From assembly GCF_001027925.1 (NCBI RefSeq), contig NZ_LECT01000014.1, positions 62,001-126,000 on the forward strand: 64,000 bases of DNA, written 5' to 3'. Position numbers and translations under genes: made by a program. Every line of letters starts with the position of its first letter. The stretch's first letter is position 1. This document shows, piece after piece, positions 35,053 to 43,696 of the stretch. Under the pieces are notes generated by a model. It was not told the origin of the DNA, did not search any database, and saw only the letters and a program-made list of their open reading frames with translations. Source of the stretch: Rhodopirellula islandica (GTDB lineage: Bacteria > Planctomycetota > Planctomycetia > Pirellulales > Pirellulaceae).

Positions 35053-35367
35053 TTGTCCGCCTCAGATCCCGCCCCCGAATCGGAACCATCGGTCACCTCC
35101 GATGTCTCGACTCCGCTCCCTGCCGCTCCCGCCTCGGACAGAACTTCCCGACTGGGACTGGTTTTGTTCGTCATCTACCTGCTGCTTTACGGCGGGTTTG
35201 TGCTGCTGAACGCTTTCAAGGCGGAAGTGATGGACACCATCGTTTTCGCGGGCTTGAACCTGGCGATCGTCTACGGATTCGCGTTGATCCTGGTCGCGAT
35301 TGGTATGGCGCTGATCTACGGAATGAAGACCCCGGATGAGCCTCAAGCGATGGAGGCATCGGAATGA
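35053..35367 (+). CDS. DUF485 membrane protein
   Basis: 104 residues with a soluble N-terminus of about 30 residues and two membrane segments (LGLVLFVIYLLLYGGFVLLN and a second ending GMALIYGM), the DUF485 layout. Genes of this family precede ActP-type acetate symporters in many bacteria (yjcH-actP), as here with an ATGA overlap. The start is TTG at 35053. Its role in transport is not settled. Confidence 0.88.
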   Translation: MSASDPAPESEPSVTSDVSTPLPAAPASDRTSRLGLVLFVIYLLLYGGFVLLNAFKAEVMDTIVFAGLNLAIVYGFALILVAIGMALIYGMKTPDEPQAMEASE

Positions 35368-37298
35368 TTTACGAACCCTCCATGACCGCCGTCGTTGTTT
35401 TCTTTGCTTTCGTCGGCTTCACGATCGCACTGAGTTTCTACCTTGGCGGCAAAGCCAAATCATCCGCGGGCTACTTCGCCGCCCACGGCCAAATCCCCTG
35501 GTTCATCAACGGGATCGCGTTCGCGGGAGACTACCTGTCCGCGGCATCGTTCCTGGGCATTTGCGGGATGATCGCGGCCTACGGCTACGATGGTTTCCTG
35601 TATTCGATCGGCTACCTGGCCGGCTGGATCGTGGCCTTGTTCGTGATCGCCGAACCCATGAAGCGGCTCGGCAAGTTCACCTTCGCCGATGCACTCGACG
35701 CCAAGTTCGATTCCAAAGGAATCAAGGCCGCGGCTGGGATCAGCACACTGATCGTCAGCGTGTTCTATCTGATTCCGCAAATGGTCGGCGCCGGGGTTCT
35801 GATTCAACCGTTGCTGGGTTTCCCACACTGGGTCGGCGTGCTGCTGGTCGGTGCCGTCGTGATCACGATTGTGGTCACCGCCGGAATGGTCTCGACCACC
35901 TGGGTTCAGTTTCTGAAGGGATCGCTGCTGGTTATCTTCAGCGCGATCCTGGTCGTGATGGTGCTGCAACAAGGGTTCAAGGTCGACAACCAATCGTTCC
36001 CTTCCCACAGCTTCGCCATCGGTGAATTCAATCGCCAGGCCATTGCAGAAGCCATGAATCGCGAACTGGTGGAACCATCGAGTTGGGCGGACAACGACCA
36101 ATACCTCCAGTTCACTCGTGAAGACGGTGACGGCTACGACGTTTACCGCGCGGACATCCAAGAAGGCGGGACGATGATCGTCTCGGAAGCCCAGTCGATC
36201 ACAACGCTGCCCGATGGCGAGACGTTGATTGGCGGGCTGCCCAAGGGCGACCAACCTGGGCAAGGTCACCTGCGACCGGTGGGCCGGATCAAGGTGCTGC
36301 CCAACGAATACATTGGCCAATCCGAAACCGGGCCGCTCGGCCCTCTGAAGTTCTTCGACGTTCTCAATCGCAGCACCGTGGTGCTCTGGGGCAATGAAAC
36401 TCTGAAGAACGAAGATGGTTCGACCACGCAAGTCTTCTACCAAAAACCAACCAGTGGTTCGCAGGTTCTGCGGCCCGGCGAACACCCTCGTTTCGCTGGC
36501 ATTCGCAGTGACAGTTGGACGGGCAAGTTCAACTTCCTGTCACTGATGCTGGCGCTGTTCTGCGGCACCGCCTCGTTGCCACACATCTTGATTCGCTACT
36601 ACACGGTCAAGGACGCCGCCGCGGCTCGCAAGAGCACGATCGTTGGGATCACCAGCATCGGGTTCTTCTACGTCCTGACGCTGTACCTGGGACTGGGGGC
36701 CATGACCAGCGGCACCCTCGACGTGACGAACAGCAACATGGCCGCGCCGCTGCTTGCTCGCGGAATGAGTGGACTGCTGTTTGCCATCATTTCGGCAATC
36801 GCCTTCACAACCGTCTTGGGCACCGTCAGCGGATTGATTTTGGCCAGCAGTGGAGCCGTCGCCCACGACTTGCTCGGTGGCGTGATGGGCATGGAATTCA
36901 GCGAGAACAGCCAGGTTCGAATCGCAAAAATCGCGGCCGTGGTCGTGGGAGCCATCGCGATTGTGCTGGGGATCCTGTTCCGCAACCTCAACGTCAGTTA
37001 CTTGGTCGGGTGGGCCTTCAGCATCGCAGCGAGTGCGAACCTACCGGCACTCATCATGCTGCTGTTCTGGAAACGCACGACCGCCCAAGGCATCATCGCC
37101 AGCGTCATCGTCGGCATGTTCAGTTCGCTGGGATGGATCCTGTTGTCGGCCGACACCTTCGAAAAGGTGTACGGCATCGATCCGTTGAGCAGCCCCGTGC
37201 CGTTCAGCCAGCCGGGCATCGTGACGATCCCGTTGGCTCTGGTCACCTTGATCGTGGTGTCGTTGATGACAAAGAACAGAAAGGCCACCACAACGTAG
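35364..37298 (+). CDS. Sodium:solute symporter, acetate-permease (ActP) type, with a large extra loop
   Basis: 644 residues against about 550 for ActP. The N-terminal third follows ActP (SFYLGGKAKSSAGYFAAHGQ, NGIAFAGDYLSAASFLGICG, LYSIGYLAGWIVAL) and so does the part from residue 390 (LFCGTASLPHILIRYYTVKDA). Between residues about 205 and 385 lies a hydrophilic region absent from typical members (ADIQEGGTMIVSEAQSI, KVLPNEYIGQSE). About 13 membrane segments in all. Predicted to take up acetate or a related short carboxylate with sodium. Coupled to the DUF485 gene. Repeat DNA starts right at the stop. Confidence 0.9.
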   Translation: MIYEPSMTAVVVFFAFVGFTIALSFYLGGKAKSSAGYFAAHGQIPWFINGIAFAGDYLSAASFLGICGMIAAYGYDGFLYSIGYLAGWIVALFVIAEPMKRLGKFTFADALDAKFDSKGIKAAAGISTLIVSVFYLIPQMVGAGVLIQPLLGFPHWVGVLLVGAVVITIVVTAGMVSTTWVQFLKGSLLVIFSAILVVMVLQQGFKVDNQSFPSHSFAIGEFNRQAIAEAMNRELVEPSSWADNDQYLQFTREDGDGYDVYRADIQEGGTMIVSEAQSITTLPDGETLIGGLPKGDQPGQGHLRPVGRIKVLPNEYIGQSETGPLGPLKFFDVLNRSTVVLWGNETLKNEDGSTTQVFYQKPTSGSQVLRPGEHPRFAGIRSDSWTGKFNFLSLMLALFCGTASLPHILIRYYTVKDAAAARKSTIVGITSIGFFYVLTLYLGLGAMTSGTLDVTNSNMAAPLLARGMSGLLFAIISAIAFTTVLGTVSGLILASSGAVAHDLLGGVMGMEFSENSQVRIAKIAAVVVGAIAIVLGILFRNLNVSYLVGWAFSIAASANLPALIMLLFWKRTTAQGIIASVIVGMFSSLGWILLSADTFEKVYGIDPLSSPVPFSQPGIVTIPLALVTLIVVSLMTKNRKATTT

Positions 37299-37760
37299 CC
37301 GGATTCGCCAGAATTCGGATCTCTGAATTCTGGCGAATCCATCATCCTGGTGAATCCATCAACGTAGGCCAGGTTATCACCTGGCACCCAGCCGATGCTT
37401 TGGAACAAAGCGAGTCGTCCAACCACGCCCGCAAGATTCAACGCGGCCCGTCCAATCACCCCGCAAGGTAGAACCTGGCCTACAACGTCATTGGCCAAAG
37501 GCCAACCTCATCGTAGCCAGGGGAACCTCCCCTGGTACCGAACCGCAACGAAACCACATTGGCCAACGGCCAACCTCAACCGCAACGCAACCCATTGAAT
37601 TTGGCCGTTGGCCAAAGAACCGGTGCATTCGTCCTCGGGCCCCAGGGACGTTGCCCACTGGCTACGTTGAACAAGGCCGTTGGCCATCTCTCCGCACCAA
37701 CTCGCGCATCCGAATTATTGGCGAATCCGGCTACCAAATCACAACCCGACGCGTCAGCGA
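37297..37760. repeat. Repeat mosaic: A element, full C element, four TTGGCC palindromes, A/B halves
   Basis: 37297-37345 A element (short loop); 37364-37483 full 120-bp C element; 37484-37690 family F, four palindromes of the form TTGGCCAAAGGCCAA / TTGGCCAACGGCCAA / TTTGGCCGTTGGCCAAA / GGCCGTTGGCC with CCAGGGGAACCTCCCCTGG between; 37708-37735 A half; 37738-37765 B half. No gene seen in 37299-37789. Confidence 0.85.
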
Positions 37761-37789
37761 GGGACCCCACTGGATCCCGACGAATCCAG

Positions 37790-38422
37790 CTACGACGCGG
37801 CGCGGTTGATCAGGCCCAAGACTTCGGCACGTGACTTGGGATCGGTCTTGAAAGCGCCTCGCATGGCGCTGGTCAAACACAAACTGCCTGGTTTGCGAAT
37901 GCCTCGCATCGTCATGCAACTGTGCGTCGACTCCACCACCACCGCAACACCTCGCGCCGACAATCGATCCTCGATCAAATTGGCGACCGTGTGGGTCAAT
38001 CGTTCTTGCACCTGCGGACGCCTGGCGACCTCTTCGACCACGCGAGCCAACTTGCTCAGGCCCACGACCTTGCCGCTGGGCAAATAAGCGATGTGTGCCT
38101 TGCCCGTGAACGGCAACAGGTGATGCTCGCACATGCTGCAGAAACTGATGTCTCGCACCAACACGATTTCGTCATAGTCCTCGGCAAACACTTTCGCGAG
38201 GTGACGGCCGGGGTCCGATTTCAGACCGGCGAACATTTCGGCGTACATGCGTGCGACGCGTTCCGGTGTTTCCAGCAACCCATCGCGATCGGGGTCCTCA
38301 CCAACCGCTTCCAGGATCTCGCGCACCGCCGATTCGATTCGAGCAAAGTCGACTTCGTTGTGAGGCGCGTTCTTGTCGACAAAAAACGGCGTTCGTTCGG
38401 CAGGTTGTTCTTTGTCGGCCAC
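37790..38422 (-). CDS. folE: GTP cyclohydrolase I
   Basis: 210 residues, starting with GTG. The zinc ligands are visible in [12 protein letters not shown] and in HSCMTMRGI; other family blocks are [42 protein letters not shown] and RPQVQERLT. Makes 7,8-dihydroneopterin triphosphate, first step to folate and tetrahydropterins. An intact CysHisCys set marks the zinc-dependent FolE1 type rather than FolE2. The upstream side has a palindrome at 38454-38535. Confidence 0.96.
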   Translation of the reverse strand: MADKEQPAERTPFFVDKNAPHNEVDFARIESAVREILEAVGEDPDRDGLLETPERVARMYAEMFAGLKSDPGRHLAKVFAEDYDEIVLVRDISFCSMCEHHLLPFTGKAHIAYLPSGKVVGLSKLARVVEEVARRPQVQERLTHTVANLIEDRLSARGVAVVVESTHSCMTMRGIRKPGSLCLTSAMRGAFKTDPKSRAEVLGLINRAAS

Positions 38423-38453
38423 GGGCTTGTCTGAATCCTGATTGGGAACCTCT

Positions 38454-38535
38454 CCGAAAAAGGGGTCTGACCCTTGGGAGGCGTGCTGTTTTCAATTCGA
38501 GTGCGTTCGCCGAAGAGGGCCAGACCCCTTTTCGG
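38454..38535. repeat. Palindromic element with GGGTCTGACCC core
   Basis: Arms CCGAAAAAGGGGTCTGACCC (38454-38473) and GGGCCAGACCCCTTTTCGG (38517-38535) pair with one mismatch and one extra A. Lies between folE and the type II secretion gene. Similar in design to 1186-1264, so probably a dispersed element. Confidence 0.8.
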
Positions 38536-38718
38536 TGAGCTTCGAGAGCGAGCCAACTTGTTGGCCCCATCGCGAAACAACGCACGACTATAAACGAGTG
38601 GCTAGCGATGCGAAGACGAGCAAACCGCCCGCCGACGACAATTGCCGCAAAAACGGCCCCAGGGACTCGATGGGGAAACATTCCTAGCTGGCAAAGCGGG
38701 ACCGTCGCACGAGCCCCG

Positions 38719-39756
38719 CTAAATCGGCTCGAAACCCTGCTGATAGAAGCCCATGATTTTGCCAAAGATACGGAAAATCATGAAGATCAGGAACATCGAA
38801 ACGGAAATCCAAATCACGCCCGTCGCCACACCGGCAATCGTTTTCATCGCCCCTTTGGCTCGTTCGTCGTAGTCCTTGGCCAATTGGTCAATGGATTCCG
38901 CATCGGTCCCCGAGAGCTCTGCAATCTCGATCTGGGTGATGAATTCCTCAGGGAACAAATGCGTTCGGTGGAGCGCTTCACTCAACGTCGCCCCGCCACG
39001 AATCGCGTCCTCGGCCGACTTGGCTCCGCTTCGATAATACGAACTGTCCGTGGCGTCCAAAGACAACTTCGTCGAATCGATCGGGTTGATCCCTGCGTCC
39101 AAAGACAGCGACAGCGTCCAAGCGAAACGGGCCAACGTGATCGTTTGAATGGCACCACCGATCGCGGGAACCTGGTACACCAACGGCACAATGTTTTGGA
39201 TGCCGCCAACGTTCTTTCGAAACGCCAAGTACATCCCACCCAGCACCGCAGCGAAGGCGGCGACGTAGGCCCAGAAAATCAGCACTCCTTGGGGGCCGCG
39301 CAACCCGAACCCCAGCATGTCCGTCATCTCACCGCCGGTGGGAGCCGTCAGCACGCCCATGATCCAAATCATCAACGACACCACGCCGATGCCAATCAAC
39401 AACTGAAGCCCTGGCCAAGCGATCGCGCGAATGAAATTCTGGCGCAGCGTGTACTGTTGGGCGTAGTGCTCAGACAGCGCCAACATGGTCCGTTCCAGCC
39501 TGCCGGTCGTCTCGCCCACCCGAGTCATCACGACCAACAAGGGCGGGAAGAATGGCTTCTGATGCCGCATCATCTCGCTGATCGCGTGCCCGTCTTTGGC
39601 CCCCTCGCGAATCTTGGTCATGGCCATGCGTTGGCGTGCGGGACCGTGCTTGGCCTCGCTTTCCAACAGCTTCAACAAGTCCGCACCGGCTCGCAGCCCG
39701 ACGCCAAACCGGCGGCAAAAATCGCGGCAGGAACGCACTCCCATCTGTCGTGACAT
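38719..39756 (-). CDS. Type II secretion system F domain protein (orphan)
   Basis: 345 residues from ATG 39756 (a GTG three bases earlier is possible). Two T2SF domains: the first around FCRRFGVGLRAGADLLKLLE ... LLVVMTRVGETTGRLE, the second around FAWTLSLSLDAGINPIDS ... FITQIEIAELSGTDAESIDQL, with three membrane segments between and after. It is a GspF/PilC-type inner membrane platform protein. No GspE, GspG or secretin genes are adjacent; instead it follows an exported unknown protein with which it shares one base (TGATG). Confidence 0.88.
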   Translation of the reverse strand: MSRQMGVRSCRDFCRRFGVGLRAGADLLKLLESEAKHGPARQRMAMTKIREGAKDGHAISEMMRHQKPFFPPLLVVMTRVGETTGRLERTMLALSEHYAQQYTLRQNFIRAIAWPGLQLLIGIGVVSLMIWIMGVLTAPTGGEMTDMLGFGLRGPQGVLIFWAYVAAFAAVLGGMYLAFRKNVGGIQNIVPLVYQVPAIGGAIQTITLARFAWTLSLSLDAGINPIDSTKLSLDATDSSYYRSGAKSAEDAIRGGATLSEALHRTHLFPEEFITQIEIAELSGTDAESIDQLAKDYDERAKGAMKTIAGVATGVIWISVSMFLIFMIFRIFGKIMGFYQQGFEPI

Positions 39757-40460
39757 CACGGCGTCACCTCCGTCATCCGCATGCTGCCCGGTTGTTTCGC
39801 GGAGCGGCGCAAGCCGCCCGGTGCGTGACCGGAGGGCTCGCGCCCTGCCGCTTCGATTTTGGATCGAGAAACGCGACCATCAGCCAAAACCCACGCTGGC
39901 AGCTCACCAAAGTGCTGTGCGTATTCACGTTTTGCATAGGCCAACATGTACTCCGGGCTGGCTGCCTTCGACACGCCCACATGACTGGATGAAGTTCGCG
40001 AAGGCGGACTTTGTTTCGACAAACGCACCAATCGATGCAGCGCCAACTCGTACGCGCCTTGTGCTCGCAAACGATCGCCGCTCTGGAGCAACCGCCTGGC
40101 GTTTTGCACCAACGCTTTCGCGTCGGCAATCGTTTCTTGTTGTGCTTCCTGTTTTGCAAATCGCCGCGGGTCCGCATCGCCGAGCAACTGACGGTCGATC
40201 TCGTCTTGATCGATGATCGTCACGGAGACGGATGCATTGCCGGTGCGAGTGGCACCGCCGAAGGCTCCGCCAGGCGAAAACCCACCACGCGATGAACGCC
40301 CGCTTTGGTAAGACGAAACGCCGCCGATCGATCCCGTCCCACGATCGGGAATCAACATGCTGCTGGTGGAAGAGAACCGTCGCACACTGGGAAGCTGCAC
40401 GACTTGGGCCTGCCCAACCTCCGTCCCAGCGATCAACAGCAACCAGGCCGCGAAGATCAT
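39756..40460 (-). CDS. Secreted protein of unknown function, partner of the F-domain gene
   Basis: About 234 residues from ATG 40460, giving a signal peptide MIFAAWLLLIAGTEVGQAQ; ATG 40532 would add a 24-residue lead. The frame is open back to 41027 but that part covers repeat DNA and reads as low complexity. The mature part has a Gly/Ser-rich stretch (SSRGGFSPGGAFGG), then a helical region (ADAKALVQNARRLLQSGDRLRAQGAYELALHRL) that looks like a TPR-type pair, and YMLAYAKREYAQHFG. Stop overlaps the T2SF start, so one operon. May be a pseudopilin-system accessory; no family recognised. Confidence 0.6.
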   Translation of the reverse strand: MIFAAWLLLIAGTEVGQAQVVQLPSVRRFSSTSSMLIPDRGTGSIGGVSSYQSGRSSRGGFSPGGAFGGATRTGNASVSVTIIDQDEIDRQLLGDADPRRFAKQEAQQETIADAKALVQNARRLLQSGDRLRAQGAYELALHRLVRLSKQSPPSRTSSSHVGVSKAASPEYMLAYAKREYAQHFGELPAWVLADGRVSRSKIEAAGREPSGHAPGGLRRSAKQPGSMRMTEVTP

Positions 40461-40599
40461 GGAAATGAGCCGCTGCCAGCAAGGACCGTCACCTCTCCCC
40501 CAATGTTTAGATGCCCTGCAGCTTCGAAACATTGTGCTTGCAATCTTGAACTCACCCGCCTGAGCGCAGCGGTGGTGCAATTTCGAAGAGCTGTGCACG

Positions 40600-40860
40600 A
40601 AACGCTTGCGACCCCCGCCCGCGCGACGGGAGGGCTCGGAAAGCGAGCGTTCAGCGAGATTTCCGGGGGAGGGCAGTTCACGCCGCTTCCCATGCCCGGC
40701 CCTCACCCTCGCGTACGCCTGAACGGCGTCGCTCGACCTCTCCCCCAACTTCGTTTCGGGAGAGGTGCAGCCCACGAAGCCCCGCTGAAAAGCGGCATCG
40801 ACCAACTGCGCCGCCTCTCCAATAGGAGAGCGAAGTTGTGAGGCGATGGTCGACGATGAG
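40600..40860. repeat. Mosaic of CTCTCCC-type palindromic repeats (family G)
   Basis: Contains TTTCCGGGGGAGGGCAG, CCCTCGCGTACGCCTGAACG, CTCTCCCCCAACTTCGTTTC followed by GGGAGAGG, CCCGCTGAAAAGCGG, and CTCTCCAATAGGAGAG. The segment around GGAAAGCGAG/GGGGGAGGGCAG also occurs at 23690-23745. No gene seen in 40533-40948. Confidence 0.7.
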
Positions 40861-40948
40861 CTGGGTTCAAACATGCATCCAATGTAACGCATCGCCCAAG
40901 AAACGCAGCAACGGAAGAATCCCGCTGGGCAAGGAACCAAGCTTGGGT

Positions 40949-41695
40949 TTACTTCGCGGATCCTTTGATCTTGTCGCCGAATTCTCGGTTGAATTTTCGA
41001 ACCTTGTTGGCCACCACTGCTTGGCAATAACCGGCGTTTGGATTCCGGCGGTAGTAATCCTGGTGAAACTCTTCGGCCACATAAAATTTGGTGGCAGGCT
41101 CAATCAGTGTGACGATCGGATCCCGGTATTCTTCGCCCAGTTTTTCAATCGTCTTCTTGGCGATTTCACGTTGCTCCTCGTTGTGAACGAAGATGCTGCT
41201 GCGGTACTGCGGTCCACCGTCGGCGCCTTGCCGATTCAAGGTCGTTGGATCGTGCGTTTTGAAGAACACTTTGAGCAGCTCTTCAAAATTCGTCTTGGTC
41301 GGGTCGTAATAGATTTGGACGGCTTCGGCGTGGCCGGTCATCTTACCGCAAACTTGATCGTAATTGGGACGCTTGACCTTCCCTCCGATGTAGCCCGAGA
41401 CGACATCGTTGACGCCTTCCATCCGCTCAAAAACGGCTTCCGTGCACCAGAAACAGCCCCCCGCCAACGTCACCACCTCTTCGCCCGGCCGAGTTCTGAT
41501 CTCCACAATTTCGGAATCCAACGGCAACCCGTTGTAATTGGGGTTGGCGTTGGGGTCATCCGAATTCGCTCCCACGGGCGGAGCGGCCTGGGTGCAGGAC
41601 GTCGCGACAATCAACAGTCCAGCCGCCGCGATGGACGCGAGCGAGCGGGATGGCGAAGCGAAGATGGAGGGCACTGGCATCAGAAACTCCTGCAT
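40949..41695 (-). CDS. msrA: Exported lipoprotein-type methionine sulfoxide reductase A
   Basis: 248 residues. N-terminal signal with a lipobox-like VATSCTQ near residue 34, then a linker and an MsrA domain: LAGGCFWCTEAVFE, VSGYIGGKVKRPNYDQVC, MTGHAEAVQI, FFKTHDPTTLNRQGADGGPQYRSSI and EFHQDYYRRNP. The active-site block has CFWC rather than CFWG, giving an extra cysteine beside the catalytic one. Repairs oxidised methionine in envelope proteins. Second MsrA of the window. Confidence 0.93.
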   Translation of the reverse strand: MQEFLMPVPSIFASPSRSLASIAAAGLLIVATSCTQAAPPVGANSDDPNANPNYNGLPLDSEIVEIRTRPGEEVVTLAGGCFWCTEAVFERMEGVNDVVSGYIGGKVKRPNYDQVCGKMTGHAEAVQIYYDPTKTNFEELLKVFFKTHDPTTLNRQGADGGPQYRSSIFVHNEEQREIAKKTIEKLGEEYRDPIVTLIEPATKFYVAEEFHQDYYRRNPNAGYCQAVVANKVRKFNREFGDKIKGSAK

Positions 41696-42243
41696 TGGGT
41701 CGGGGATTCAGCCGTCTGGAGGTGAGAAAACGAGGTCGGGACAGCGGACCGAGTTGATTATTACGCAGTGGAAACCGGGGTGGGTCGGCAGAGGAACGAT
41801 CCGTTTTCAGATTTTTGCCAATCGTGGACTTTGAGGTCGCGAGCCCGCACCAACCGTCGCCGGATTCGCCAGAATTCGGCTACCAACATCACAACCCGAC
41901 GCGTCAGCGAGGGACCACACTGAATTCTTGGTAAATCCAGCCATGTAGGCCAGGTTATTACCTGGCACCCAGCCGATGCTTTGGAACAAAGCGAGGCGTC
42001 CAAACAGTCCCACAAGACTCAAAGCCATCCGACCAAACACCCCGCCAGGCACAGCCTGGCCTACGTCCGTCACAACCCGCCGCGTTAGCGAGGCCACCCA
42101 CCGTAGCCGGATTCGCCAGAATTCGGACCTCTCCACGTCAACCATCCGAATTCTGGCGAATCCAGCTACAACGCTTCTGTGACGCTGCGATAGGATGACT
42201 TTGCCAACTCTTCGCACGCCGCTTCCCATCCCGACATCCACGC
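41696..42243. repeat. Gap with A half, B halves, full C element and A element
   Basis: 41855-41885 A half; 41887-41912 B half; 41945-42064 full 120-bp C element (ends GTAGGCCAGGTTATTACCTG ... CAGCCTGGCCTAC); 42069-42095 degenerate B half; 42103-42169 complete A element. No gene in the gap. Confidence 0.85.
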
Positions 42244-42696
42244 ATGCCTCACACTTTCTTCGACCTGCATCACACAGTTGCCGACGACGAAATCGATGCC
42301 CAACAACACGTCCACAACCTGCGGTATTTGCAGTGGACGCTGTGGGCCGCTCGCGACCATAGCGCCGCCGAGGGCTGGGACGCGGCTTCCGCACTGCAAG
42401 ACGGTTTGGGCTGGGTCGTTCGCGGGCATGACATCACTTACCGAGCCGCGGCGTTGGCCGGGGACGAATTGATCATCCGGACGTGGATCCCAAGCTGGAA
42501 CCGTTATTCCTGCCAGCGGCATTACCTGGTGACGCGTCCCTCCGATCAAACGGTGCTTGCCAAAGTCCAAACCCGCTGGGTGTTTGTCGATTTGAACCGG
42601 CACCGTGCCATCGAGATCCCTCCTGCTGCGGTCGCCGCCATCCACGTTTGCGAAACGCCTCCGCCATCCCCCTGGGCCGACTCCGATGACACCTGA
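42244..42696 (+). CDS. Hot-dog fold acyl-CoA thioesterase (YbgC/4HBT-like)
   Basis: 150 residues. The 4HBT signature is seen as VADDEIDAQQHVHNLRYLQW (Asp and the HVHN block), then GWVVRGHDITYRAAALAGDEL and TWIPSWNRYSCQRHYLV. Hydrolyses acyl-CoA thioesters in the cytoplasm; in Gram-negative bacteria YbgC is tied to phospholipid or Tol-Pal functions, but no tol genes are here. The catalytic Asp is at the usual place if DEIDAQQH is aligned with DxDxxGH. Overlaps the next gene by 11 bases. Confidence 0.85.
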   Translation: MPHTFFDLHHTVADDEIDAQQHVHNLRYLQWTLWAARDHSAAEGWDAASALQDGLGWVVRGHDITYRAAALAGDELIIRTWIPSWNRYSCQRHYLVTRPSDQTVLAKVQTRWVFVDLNRHRAIEIPPAAVAAIHVCETPPPSPWADSDDT

Positions 42697-43123
42697 TCAA
42701 CGACTGAAATGGTTTCTGCGAATCATTGGCGCTGCCGCGTTGCTAGCCTTTGCCGCGGCGGTCATGCCTGAGAAATGGATGATTGAAATCGCTCAGGAAC
42801 TCGGCATCGATCCCTTCCCCGAATCCCCGTTGACGTTCTACCTGGCTCGCAATTTGTCGCTGCTGTATGGGTTTGTCGGTGCGTTGCTGTGCATCTTGTC
42901 TGCCGACCTGCCACGGTATCGCGCCCTCATTCGCTGGGCAGCACGGGGAACCATCGCGTTCGGGGTGCTCCAGTGGGTCGTCGACGCGATGTCTGGGCTG
43001 CCAGGTTGGTGGACGATCGGGGAGGGCGGTTCGACGCTGGTCGGCGGGCTGTTTTTGAGCTGGTTGGAACGAACCGCCCGAGCGGACTCGGCCGTGGCGG
43101 GTTCCGACGAAAGCCTGCGTTGA
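42686..43123 (+). CDS. Small integral membrane protein of unknown function
   Basis: 145 residues from ATG 42686, which overlaps the thioesterase stop; the frame is open back to 42605 inside that gene. About four membrane segments: LRIIGAAALLAFAAAVM, FYLARNLSLLYGFVGALLCI, WAARGTIAFGVLQWVVDAM and GGSTLVGGLFLSWLE. Resembles the small four-helix DUF4345-like membrane proteins only in layout. Probably co-transcribed with the thioesterase. Confidence 0.7.
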   Translation: MTPDQRLKWFLRIIGAAALLAFAAAVMPEKWMIEIAQELGIDPFPESPLTFYLARNLSLLYGFVGALLCILSADLPRYRALIRWAARGTIAFGVLQWVVDAMSGLPGWWTIGEGGSTLVGGLFLSWLERTARADSAVAGSDESLR

Positions 43124-43198
43124 GTATTTTTCTGCTCCGCCGAGTTTGTTTGGCGAATTTCCCGTTTTCAAAACCTTTCGAACCTCTGTGTTTCTGCC

Positions 43199-43657
43199 AT
43201 GCAACGCACCCTCGTCTTGCTCAAACCTGATTGTGTCCAACGCCGCTTGATCGGTGACGTCCTGTCCCGATTCGAAACCAAGGGATTGCACATCGTTGCC
43301 ATGAAGTTGCTGCAAGTGACACCGGAACTGTCCAAGCAACACTACGCTGAACACGTCGAAAAGCCGTTTTACCCCTCGCTGGAAGAGTTCATCACCTCGG
43401 CTCCCGTCGTGGCGATCGCACTGGAAGGCCTGGAAGTCATCCGCGTCGTCCGCGACATGCTCGGCGCCACCAACGGTTTGCAAGCCGCTCCTGGCACCCT
43501 GCGTGGTGACTACAGCAGCAGCCGCCAAATGAACCTGGTTCACGCCAGCGACAGCGAAGAATCGGCCAAACGCGAACTGGACCTGTACTTTGGCGCCGAC
43601 GAATTCTGCGACTACTCGCTGGTCCTGACGCCTTTCATGCGTGCCGACGACGAATAG
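43199..43657 (+). CDS. ndk: Nucleoside diphosphate kinase
   Basis: 152 residues. Starts MQRTLVLLKPDCVQRRLIG; has KPFYPSLEEFITSAPVVA, MLGATNGLQAAPGTLRGDY and the active-site histidine in NLVHASDSEESAKREL. Transfers gamma-phosphate between NTPs and NDPs via phospho-histidine. All catalytic residues are in place and length is standard. The 75-base gap upstream is AT-richer than its surroundings and probably holds the promoter. Confidence 0.97.
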   Translation: MQRTLVLLKPDCVQRRLIGDVLSRFETKGLHIVAMKLLQVTPELSKQHYAEHVEKPFYPSLEEFITSAPVVAIALEGLEVIRVVRDMLGATNGLQAAPGTLRGDYSSSRQMNLVHASDSEESAKRELDLYFGADEFCDYSLVLTPFMRADDE

Positions 43658-43696
43658 TTATAATTTGGGTTCCCTCCCTCCCACCTGAGGCAACCC

